7,733 bases of DNA, taken from positions 1-7,733 of the forward strand of contig JADGCE010000124.1 of assembly GCA_015229095.1 (NCBI GenBank). Direction: 5' to 3'. How positions within the stretch are numbered: the stretch's first letter is position 1; every line of letters begins with the position of its first letter. Below the pieces are notes generated by a model. That model was not told the DNA's origin and did not search any database. It was given only the letters and a program-made list of their open reading frames with translations. Source of the DNA: Magnetococcales bacterium (GTDB taxonomy: Bacteria > Pseudomonadota > Magnetococcia > Magnetococcales > Magnetaquicoccaceae). A program made the position numbers and the translations under genes. Shown piece after piece: positions 1 through 5,896 of the stretch.

Positions 1-2092
1 GCCGCAACGCTTCCACCCGGTTGACCGGCAGGCGGCAGACGCCATTGCGGCAGACATAGGCGGTGGGTTCGCCATTCAGCAGGGTACGTCCGGCCAACAG
101 GGGCCAGGCCTGGGGGTCCGGGGGCTGCCCAGGATCCACCCACCCCACCAGCAACCCCGGAATCAGGGGCTGGCGCAGGGCGGCCAACAGGGCCTGGGTG
201 GTGGGATGGGTGCGGCCACCCACCACCACCACCTCCACCGCAGAGTCCGGTTGAAAATCGAGCAGATGCAACAACTCTGGCGATTGGGCCGCCTGTTTGG
301 CCAGATAGGCGGAGAGACGGGGGCGCAGGGCATCCAGGGCCTTTTCCAACACCCCGCCGGGGCGGAACAAGGCCAAACGTTGCAGGGTGATCAGGGCCAC
401 CGAATGGCCCGCCGGCGTGCTGCCATCGGCCCAGATTGTCTGGGCCGGCATGGCCGACGCTTCCCCCAGCGGGGTCATCTGCAGCGACTGACCGCTACCG
501 GCCTGGAAACGCTCCAGCAGTCGCTCCATGAGGGTATGGGCCCGCTGCAGATGGTGCAGGTCAAAATCGGCCTCATAAAGATCCAGCAGGGCCTGGGCCA
601 AAAAGGCATAATCATCCAAAAATACAGCGCTGCCGACGGCATCGCCCTGGCGACTGTGGCGCAGATCCTCCGTCTTCGGAAAGGCCCGGTCGAGATCCGC
701 CAGACAGAGCCGTGCCGCCTCCAGATAGCGCTCCTCCTGCAACACCGCCGCCGCCCGGGCCAGGCTGGAGATCAGCAGGGCATTCCAGGAGGTCACGATC
801 TGCCCATCCTGCAACAGCGGCGCCCGTTTTTCCCGTGCTGCCAGCAGGGCCAACCGACTCTCCCCGGCCTCCAGACGACTCTGGGGCAGGCTCTCCAGCC
901 CTCCCAGCAACCGCAGCACACTCCGTCCCTCCACCACCCCCTCCACCGGATCAAAAAAGAGCTCCAGGAAAGGGGCGGCGCGGTCGGGGCCCAATACGGC
1001 GGTAATTTCCGCCGCACTCCAGGTATCCCGGCTCTGCTCTGCCACCGGGTTGGCCGCCAGGGCAGCGGCAAAACAGCCCCCCGGCAGACGGAAACGCCGC
1101 AGCAGATCCTCCAGAATCTCCCGCACCAGCAGGGCATAGTGGGGGCGCCCGCTCCATTGAAAGGCCTCCAGATAGAGCCGCGCCAACAGGGCGTTGTCGG
1201 AGAGGAGCAGATCAAATTGGGGCAGCAGCCAGCGGCCATCCTGGGCCGCGCGATAAAAGGCGCCCCCCAGAAGATCCCGCACCCCGCTGGCCCCCATCTG
1301 ATCCAGCAGCGGCAGGAAGTCTGCGGTGGCCTGCGCCTGTCGCTGCTGTGCCGCATGGCGCAGCAGCAGGGCAAGAGGAAGCGGTTGGGGTTTCCGCCCC
1401 CCCCCACCCGACGGGTTCAGCAGGCGGCTCTGCCAAAACGCCACCGCCCCGGGCCGGGGATCGCCGCCGTCAACCCCGGCGGGTGGCGTCGGCATCTGTT
1501 TCTGTTCGGCCAACCAGGTGGTCAGTTTATCCGTGCGCCGCAACAGCTGTGGCCGGTTGCTCTGCCACTCGGTCTGGATGGCGGTCAACATGGCCAGCAA
1601 ACCGGGCTGTGTCGCCGTGGTCACCGGGGGAAAATAGCCTCCCCCATACAGCGGTTTGAGTTCGGGCGTGAGAATCATCTGCAGGGGCCAATCCGCCTCT
1701 CCCGTCATGGCCGCGACGATGGGCATGAGATAACCCTCCAGGTCAGGGCGCGCCGACCGCTCCACCAGAATGCTGACATAGCGGTCGTTGAGCAGTGCCG
1801 CCGTGGCCGGATCGTTAAAACTTTCCCGACCCATGCGCCGACAGGCCTGACAGGCGGCATCCCCCAGCGAGAGAAAAATCAGCTTTCCCTCTGCCTTGGC
1901 CCGTGCCAGGGGCTCCTCTCCCCAAGCGTGCCAGTGGACCAAATCCCGGCCATGTTGCGACAGATAGAGGCTGCCGACAGGCAACGAACGCCCCTCTGCC
2001 CCAACGGTTCCGGCGAACAGCGCGCCACACAGCACAATCCAGAGGGCCCGCAGCAGCCCCGCAGAGCAGAGGTCAACAGGCTGCGGCCGCAT
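1..2092 (-). CDS. Exported DUF255 thioredoxin-domain protein (SSP411/YyaL-like), 3' end off window
   Basis: The minus-strand frame is open for 697 codons from the ATG at 2092 to the window edge. Residues 1-32 look like a signal peptide, with a hydrophobic stretch ALWIVLCGALFAG and a probable cut after A32. Residues 37-155 match the DUF255 thioredoxin-like domain, with C81-Q-A-C84 where the family usually has CHWC. An alpha/alpha-barrel region follows: GGAFYRAAQDGRW (276-288), a LLSDNALLARLYLEA helix near 300, TSWN (434-437), FLDDYAFL (491-498), DGSTPAGHS (556-564) and AYVCRNGVC (678-686). That last motif normally lies close to the C-terminus, so few residues are missing. Several motifs are degenerate. 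The barrel position that usually reads DADS is LAAN here, and VPHF is LPQF. The molecular function of the family is uncertain. A disulfide-redox or carbohydrate-related role is possible. The start overlaps ctaA by 20 bases, so translation is probably coupled to it. Confidence 0.9.
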   Translation of the reverse strand, partial: MRPQPVDLCSAGLLRALWIVLCGALFAGTVGAEGRSLPVGSLYLSQHGRDLVHWHAWGEEPLARAKAEGKLIFLSLGDAACQACRRMGRESFNDPATAALLNDRYVSILVERSARPDLEGYLMPIVAAMTGEADWPLQMILTPELKPLYGGGYFPPVTTATQPGLLAMLTAIQTEWQSNRPQLLRRTDKLTTWLAEQKQMPTPPAGVDGGDPRPGAVAFWQSRLLNPSGGGGRKPQPLPLALLLRHAAQQRQAQATADFLPLLDQMGASGVRDLLGGAFYRAAQDGRWLLPQFDLLLSDNALLARLYLEAFQWSGRPHYALLVREILEDLLRRFRLPGGCFAAALAANPVAEQSRDTWSAAEITAVLGPDRAAPFLELFFDPVEGVVEGRSVLRLLGGLESLPQSRLEAGESRLALLAAREKRAPLLQDGQIVTSWNALLISSLARAAAVLQEERYLEAARLCLADLDRAFPKTEDLRHSRQGDAVGSAVFLDDYAFLAQALLDLYEADFDLHHLQRAHTLMERLLERFQAGSGQSLQMTPLGEASAMPAQTIWADGSTPAGHSVALITLQRLALFRPGGVLEKALDALRPRLSAYLAKQAAQSPELLHLLDFQPDSAVEVVVVGGRTHPTTQALLAALRQPLIPGLLVGWVDPGQPPDPQAWPLLAGRTLLNGEPTAYVCRNGVCRLPVNRVEALR

Positions 2093-3122
2093 GGCGCAGA
2101 CGATGGGTGGTAAACAGGGAGAGGGTGAACAGCAGCACTGCCCCGGTCTGATGGGCCGATGCCAGGGGCGTGGGAACCAACCAGAGCAGGGTGCTGATCC
2201 CCAGTGTCAGCTGCAGCAGCACCATACCCAGCAGGAGGTGGGCGGTCAGGCGGATGGTACGGGATACAAGATGGCGTCGGACAACCCACCAGAAACGCAA
2301 CACCGCCACAAAGACCAGGGTGGCCAACAGCCGATGATCCCACTGCACCGTGGCCACATTTTCAAAAAAATTTCGATGGAAAGGCTCCAGTCGCCAGATG
2401 CCGTCCGGGATCCACTCGTCGTTCATCAGGGGGAAGGTGTTGTAGGCCATACCCGCATCCAGTCCCGCCACAAAGCCGCCGGAAAGCAGGGTGAAATAGA
2501 TCAGGCCGCTCAGGGCAACGGCGGATTTCAACAGCGGATGCCCCTGGCTCCCTCCGGCCCGTTGACCGAAATGGAGCCCCAGGGCCACCCACAGCATGTA
2601 GGCATAGAGGGCGACGGCCAACCCCAGATGGGCTGTCAAACGGTAGGGACTGACATGGGGATCCTCCACCAAACCGCTGGCGACCATATACCAACCCACC
2701 ACCCCCTGCAACCCGCCCAGAAAAAACATGAGGGCAAACTGCCAGGCCAATGACTGGTTGATGCGACGGCGCAGCCAAAAATAGAGAAAGGGGAGCAAAA
2801 AGACCAGGCCGGTCACTCTGGCCAGGAGGCGATGGATATATTCCAGCCAGAAGATGGATTTGAACCCCTCCAGGGTCATATCCCAGTTGATTTTCATAAA
2901 TTCCGGGGATTGGCGATAGTAACGGAACTGCTCCTGCCAATCGGCCTCCTGGAGGGGAGGGATCCAGCCCAGCACAGGGGCCCACTGCACCATGGACAAT
3001 CCCGAACCGGTCAGACGGGTCAGGCCACCCACCACCACCATGGCCACGATCAAGGCACAACAGAGAAACAACCAGCGGGCGACCGATCGCCCCTCTGCCG
3101 AGGTTGCAGAAAAATTATCCAT
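2073..3122 (-). CDS. ctaA: Heme A synthase, COX15/CtaA type
   Basis: The product is an integral membrane protein that oxidises the C8 methyl of heme O to a formyl group, giving heme A for aa3-type oxidases. It has 349 residues from the ATG at 3122, a normal family length, and about eight membrane helices. Near the N-terminus is GGLTRLTGSGLSMVQW, the family signature. Four histidines sit where the family binds its two hemes: H97 (EYIHR), H165 (LTAHLG), H263 (WDHR) and H324 (SAHQ). The first periplasmic loop has no cysteine pair, unlike Bacillus CtaA, so it belongs with the alphaproteobacterial and mitochondrial COX15 class. A TTG at 3128 could extend it by two codons. I prefer the ATG because a GGGAA lies 8 bases upstream of it but only 2 from the TTG. 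The 3' end overlaps the DUF255 gene, and the 5' end faces the oxidase-like gene across the palindromic region. Confidence 0.95.
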   Translation of the reverse strand: MDNFSATSAEGRSVARWLFLCCALIVAMVVVGGLTRLTGSGLSMVQWAPVLGWIPPLQEADWQEQFRYYRQSPEFMKINWDMTLEGFKSIFWLEYIHRLLARVTGLVFLLPFLYFWLRRRINQSLAWQFALMFFLGGLQGVVGWYMVASGLVEDPHVSPYRLTAHLGLAVALYAYMLWVALGLHFGQRAGGSQGHPLLKSAVALSGLIYFTLLSGGFVAGLDAGMAYNTFPLMNDEWIPDGIWRLEPFHRNFFENVATVQWDHRLLATLVFVAVLRFWWVVRRHLVSRTIRLTAHLLLGMVLLQLTLGISTLLWLVPTPLASAHQTGAVLLFTLSLFTTHRLRHAAAAC

Positions 3123-3232
3123 GAACAAGATTCCCGTCTCTTGACCCCACGCACAAAATAACCAACGATAAGCGACCGTGCTCCCCCAACCAGACCGGGG
3201 CGTGGGCTTTGGTCACCGTTTGGGCTGCGATG

Positions 3233-3298
3233 GGGGCTTTGCCCCGACCCCACCAGGGGCTTTGCCCCTGGACCCCACCAGGGGGATAATCCCCCTGG
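3233..3298. repeat. Three tandem GC-rich palindromes
   Basis: Three perfect inverted repeats follow one another. The first is GGGGC-TTT-GCCCC (3233-3245). The second is CCAGGGGC-TTT-GCCCCTGG (3253-3271). The third is CCAGGGGG-ATAAT-CCCCCTGG (3278-3298). The last two sit in direct repeat with a 25-base period, and the 14 bases GACCCCACCAGGGG occur identically at 3246 and 3271. No T-run follows on either strand, so they do not look like intrinsic terminators. They resemble the short dispersed intergenic palindromes (REP-like) seen in many GC-rich proteobacterial genomes. A related hairpin lies at 5552-5577. Confidence 0.85.
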
Positions 3299-3312
3299 AC
3301 CCCTGATAGTGG

Positions 3313-3329
3313 AAAAAAAAGGGGGGGGG
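3313..3329. repeat. A8G9 homopolymer tract upstream of the oxidase-like gene
   Basis: Eight A residues (3313-3320) run directly into nine G residues (3321-3329). The tract ends 4 bases before a possible GTG start at 3334 and about 60 bases before the preferred ATG at 3391. Such tracts are prone to length change by slippage. Here that would alter leader or promoter spacing rather than the reading frame if the ATG is the true start. Confidence 0.8.
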
Positions 3330-3390
3330 TCTTGTGACGGTAGCACGGAATTCCCCTGTCACGCAACCACCACCCTCGACCCAGGCAACC

Positions 3391-4782
3391 ATGTCCCGCG
3401 ATCCCGTTACCCTGACACTCCCCGGCACAACCACCCGACCGCAGAGCAACCGCCTGGCCACAGGCTGGCTGATCCTGGCCCTCGCCTCCCTGGTGGGGGC
3501 AGGCATGGTGGTGATTTTGATCATCCTGGCCCGCACCCCCTTCGTCCACGCCCTGATTCCCTGGACCGGCTCCTTCCGGACCGCCCTGGTGATCCACGTG
3601 GATCTCTCCGTGCTGGTCTGGTTTCTCTCCTTCGCCGGCCTGCTGGCCAGTGTGACCCTGGGAGAACGGCTGGCCCGATGGGGCCGCATCCCCCTGGGGA
3701 TGGCCCTGCTGGGCACCGGAATACTCACCTTCTCCCCGTTTTTGGGAGAGGATGCCCCGTTCATGAACAACTATGTGCCCGTGTTAAACAATTCAGCCTT
3801 TTTCCTGGGCATTGGCCTCTTTGGCGGCGGTTTCAGCCTCCTCGCCCTCCTCGCCCTGTGGGAGACCCAACCGGCCAGCCAGAGAGGAGAGGCGGGGTTG
3901 CGCTTCGGTCTGCGCACCGCCTTGTGGCTCTTTTTTGTGGCCCTGGCCATCCTGATCTGGAGCGGCTTTGCCCTGCGTGGCCGCCACCCCCAGGATGAAA
4001 CCTATTTCGAGCTGCTCTTCTGGGGAAGTGGCCATCTGCTGCAATTCACCCATGTGCAACTGCAAATGCTGGGCTGGCTGTGGTTGGCTGCCCTGGCCGG
4101 CCTGCCCGCCCTCTTGAGCAAACGGATGCTCCTCCTGCTCTTCGCTCTGGGGGCACTGCCCGCCCTGCCAGGCGCCCTCATTCCCCTCCTCCATGCCGTG
4201 GAAAGCGGTGAATATCGGCTGGCCTTCACGGATTTGATGATCTATGGCGGCGGTGTGGCCTCCGTTCCCCTGGCCCTGCTGTTGGCCTGGTCCCTGTGGC
4301 GACCGGCAGAGGGAGGCGTCACCCCCCGGAGAGCCAACCCTTCGGAAGAGGCCCGGACGGCATTGCGCAACTCCCTGCTGTTGTTTGCGGTCGGCGGCAT
4401 CATCGGTGCCATGGTGCAGGGGGTCAATGTCACCATCCCCGCCCACTATCATGGCTCCATCGGCTCCGTCACCCTGGTCTACATGGGCCTGACCTACCAC
4501 ATATTGCCCGGCCTGGGTTTTCACCCCCCGGCATCCCGGTGGGCCAACCGGCAATTGAACCTCTACGCCCTGGGCTCCCTGCTGCATGTCATCGGTCTGG
4601 CCTGGTCCGGAGGGCATAATGTGCCGCGCAAAACAGCGGGGGCCGCCCAGGGATTGACCACTCTGGCCGACAAAATACCCATGGGAATCATGGGCATCGG
4701 TGGCATGCTGGCGGTCACGGGAGGCATCCTGTTTCTGGTGTTGGCATTTCGTTCCTTGCGCCAGGGAAGACAAAAATTGTAG
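3391..4782 (+). CDS. Heme-copper oxidase subunit I-like membrane protein lacking the CuB His-His pair
   Basis: This 463-residue protein has about 12 membrane helices and belongs to the cytochrome oxidase/NO reductase subunit I superfamily. Numbering is from the ATG at 3391. H69 (VIHVDLS) matches the helix II ligand of the low-spin heme. H215 in WGSGHLLQF matches the helix VI CuB ligand. A-H352-Y-H354-G matches the helix X H-x-H that binds the high-spin and low-spin hemes. The helix VII His-His pair is absent, with only H268 nearby. The Tyr four residues after the helix VI His, cross-linked in aa3 oxidases, is F219, and the Glu of NorB is not there either. No subunit II or III gene is adjacent. 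It could be a diverged oxidase, an NO-reacting enzyme or a heme-only electron carrier. The exact subfamily is unknown to me. A GTG at 3334 would add 19 proline- and threonine-rich residues that look noncoding. The ATG has a weak AGG upstream. An exported rhodanese gene follows after 95 bases, probably in the same operon. Confidence 0.88.
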   Translation: MSRDPVTLTLPGTTTRPQSNRLATGWLILALASLVGAGMVVILIILARTPFVHALIPWTGSFRTALVIHVDLSVLVWFLSFAGLLASVTLGERLARWGRIPLGMALLGTGILTFSPFLGEDAPFMNNYVPVLNNSAFFLGIGLFGGGFSLLALLALWETQPASQRGEAGLRFGLRTALWLFFVALAILIWSGFALRGRHPQDETYFELLFWGSGHLLQFTHVQLQMLGWLWLAALAGLPALLSKRMLLLLFALGALPALPGALIPLLHAVESGEYRLAFTDLMIYGGGVASVPLALLLAWSLWRPAEGGVTPRRANPSEEARTALRNSLLLFAVGGIIGAMVQGVNVTIPAHYHGSIGSVTLVYMGLTYHILPGLGFHPPASRWANRQLNLYALGSLLHVIGLAWSGGHNVPRKTAGAAQGLTTLADKIPMGIMGIGGMLAVTGGILFLVLAFRSLRQGRQKL

Positions 4783-4877
4783 CATCCGCCGACAAAGTAT
4801 GAACTTGATGAGAGACAACGCCCTCTTCGTGAAAGCGGCTCGGTTGGCTGTTTCAACAGAAACTCAGGAGAACAAAC

Positions 4878-5525
4878 ATGCCGGTTTTATCCCGATGGCT
4901 CCCCGTGCTGGTTGCAGGACTCTCTCTGTGGGGTGGAGAGCTGCTGGCGCTGGATGTCAACATTACCAAAGAGATCCCCTCCATCACCGTCAAGCATGGC
5001 AACAAAACGGTCACCGTGCAGCGCAACCAGGATCCTGCGGCCACCCTTGACCCGGAGTTTGCCAAAATATCCCGCAAATGCCCGCCCTTTTGCGCCCACC
5101 CCCTGGAAGCGGCAGCGGGGGTCAAAACGGTGGGTGAGGTGGAGCTGATTCACTTCATGAACAAAGAGCTCAAGGATGGCACAGGCATCCTGGTGGATGC
5201 CCGTACCCCCGACTGGCACGCCAAAGGCACCATTCCCGGCTCCATCAATGTGCCCCACACCGATCTCTCCCCCGAAGGAGCCGATGCCAAAACCCTGGAG
5301 GAGACCATGAAACGGTTTGGGGTCAGCAAACAGGGGGCAGGTTGGGACTTTTCCAAGGCCAAAAACCTGGCCATGTGGTGCAACGGGGCCTGGTGTGGAC
5401 AGTCCCCCACCGCCATCCAGAATTTGCTGAAAATGGGCTATCCCGCCAACAAGCTGTTCTATTATCACGGCGGCATGCAGTCGTGGAAAATGTTCGGATT
5501 GACCGTCGTGCCACCGGCGGAGTAG
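4878..5525 (+). CDS. Exported rhodanese-like sulfurtransferase
   Basis: The product has 215 residues. The N-terminus MPVLSRWLPVLVAGLSLWGG is a signal peptide, probably cut after A24, so the protein should act in the periplasm. The rhodanese domain covers about residues 84-212: DARTPDWH (108-114 region), GTIPGSINVPHTDL (117-130), the active-site strand and loop LAMW-C168-NGAW-C173-GQS, and the closing helix and YYHGGMQSW. C168 is the expected persulfide-carrying cysteine. The loop carries a second cysteine, C173. A further pair, C68-PPF-C72, lies in the linker before the domain. Rhodaneses move sulfane sulfur between thiosulfate or persulfides and thiol acceptors. The natural substrate here cannot be told. 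A strong AGGAG (4866-4870) lies 7 bases before the ATG. The gene follows the oxidase-like gene and ends just before a hairpin terminator, suggesting a two-gene unit. Confidence 0.92.
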   Translation: MPVLSRWLPVLVAGLSLWGGELLALDVNITKEIPSITVKHGNKTVTVQRNQDPAATLDPEFAKISRKCPPFCAHPLEAAAGVKTVGEVELIHFMNKELKDGTGILVDARTPDWHAKGTIPGSINVPHTDLSPEGADAKTLEETMKRFGVSKQGAGWDFSKAKNLAMWCNGAWCGQSPTAIQNLLKMGYPANKLFYYHGGMQSWKMFGLTVVPPAE

Positions 5526-5551
5526 GAGGGTCACCGTTTGCCGGGCCACTC

Positions 5552-5598
5552 CTGGGGGGCGGTGAACCGCCCCCCAGACCCCCCACCCTTTATTTTTT
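5552..5598 (+). terminator. Hairpin with T-rich tail ending the rhodanese unit
   Basis: CTGGGGGGCGG-TGAA-CCGCCCCCCAG (5552-5577) is a perfect inverted repeat with 11-bp arms and a 4-base loop. After 11 bases comes a T-rich stretch, TTTATTTTTT (5589-5598). It lies 26 bases after the rhodanese stop. The gap between stem and T-run is longer than in a textbook terminator, so efficiency is uncertain. The T-run reaches into the stop codon of the opposing STAS gene. The arm sequence resembles the palindromes at 3253-3298, so this may be a dispersed repeat also serving as a terminator. Confidence 0.65.
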
Positions 5599-5896
5599 AG
5601 TCGTTTTTCCGACGCGGAATCGGTGGTGCCTCTGTCAAAAACTCCAATCCGGTCAGCCGGAACCGCTCTCGCAGCCGGGCATTGGCAGAGATAAAGTGCA
5701 GCGGCTTGCCCGCCTGCACCGCCATCCGGCGGGCAGAGAGAAAAACCTGCAACACCGCCGTGTCCACATCCGTCACCCCGGAGAGATCCACCTGCAAGGG
5801 CCCGGAAGCCGCTGCGATCTGTTCCCGCAACTGCCCCACCAGGGCATCAATCCCCTCCAATCCCAGGGCTCCCCGCAACACCAGCACCTCGCTCAC
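5597..5896 (-). CDS. Small STAS-domain protein of the chemotaxis operon
   Basis: The product is a 99-residue single STAS domain, the fold of SpoIIAA-type anti-sigma factor antagonists. The core VDLSGVTDVDTAVLQVFL (36-53) carries the loop where SpoIIAA-like proteins are phosphorylated on Ser. Here the aligned residue is T46 in D-T-A, which could still be phosphorylated. The start is GTG at 5896. It overlaps the cheB stop as GTGA, with GAGGGG 8 bases upstream. A second GTG, three codons later, is also possible. Single STAS proteins occur in other proteobacterial chemotaxis operons, where they may work with CheA-like kinases or phosphatases. That partner is not visible here, and the role is inferred from context. 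Confidence 0.85.
   Translation of the reverse strand: MSEVLVLRGALGLEGIDALVGQLREQIAAASGPLQVDLSGVTDVDTAVLQVFLSARRMAVQAGKPLHFISANARLRERFRLTGLEFLTEAPPIPRRKND

Larger units (their letters stand above)
3123..3390. other. Divergent intergenic region between ctaA and the oxidase-like gene
   Basis: These 268 bases separate two gene pairs transcribed away from each other, so promoters for both should lie here. I could not identify a convincing -35/-10 pair on either strand. The part next to ctaA (about 3155-3175) is relatively AT-rich and is the likeliest place for its promoter. The middle (3233-3298) holds three GC-rich palindromes, and 3313-3329 is an A8G9 homopolymer. If the oxidase-like gene starts at the alternative GTG at 3334, the region is 57 bases shorter. 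I see no coding sequence of its own. Confidence 0.75.

Noticed and set aside
793..1407. A 204-codon minus-strand frame, with shorter ones at 1212-1436 and 1815-2030
   Set aside because: They are out of frame with the DUF255 gene on the same strand and are rich in Trp, Cys and Arg. They gave no sign of real coding.
206..2113. A 635-codon open frame on the plus strand
   Set aside because: It lies antisense to the DUF255 gene, whose translation shows continuous family motifs from signal peptide to C-terminus. The plus-strand product is Gln/Arg/Pro-rich with no recognisable domain, as expected from the opposite strand of GC-rich coding DNA.
3246..3298. 25-base period repeats as a possible CRISPR fragment
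   Set aside because: There are only two units, they are palindromic throughout, there is no spacer of 30 or so unique bases, and no cas genes are present.
3233..3298. Palindromes as intrinsic terminators
   Set aside because: No T-run follows on either strand, and the site lies upstream of both flanking genes, where a terminator is not needed unless it attenuates.
3391..4782. Naming the oxidase-like gene norB, ccoN or coxA
   Set aside because: The NorB glutamates, the cbb3 His-His motif and the aa3 cross-linked Tyr are all missing, so no named subunit fits.
3793..4818. A 341-codon minus-strand frame opposite the oxidase-like gene
   Set aside because: It is Gln/Gly/His-rich low-complexity sequence, and the plus strand carries a clear multi-helix membrane protein with conserved histidines.
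4783..4877. A promoter or terminator between the oxidase-like and rhodanese genes
   Set aside because: Only a 4-bp-arm inverted repeat (CTGT-TTCA-ACAG) and no convincing -35/-10 pair were seen. The genes are more simply read as one transcript.
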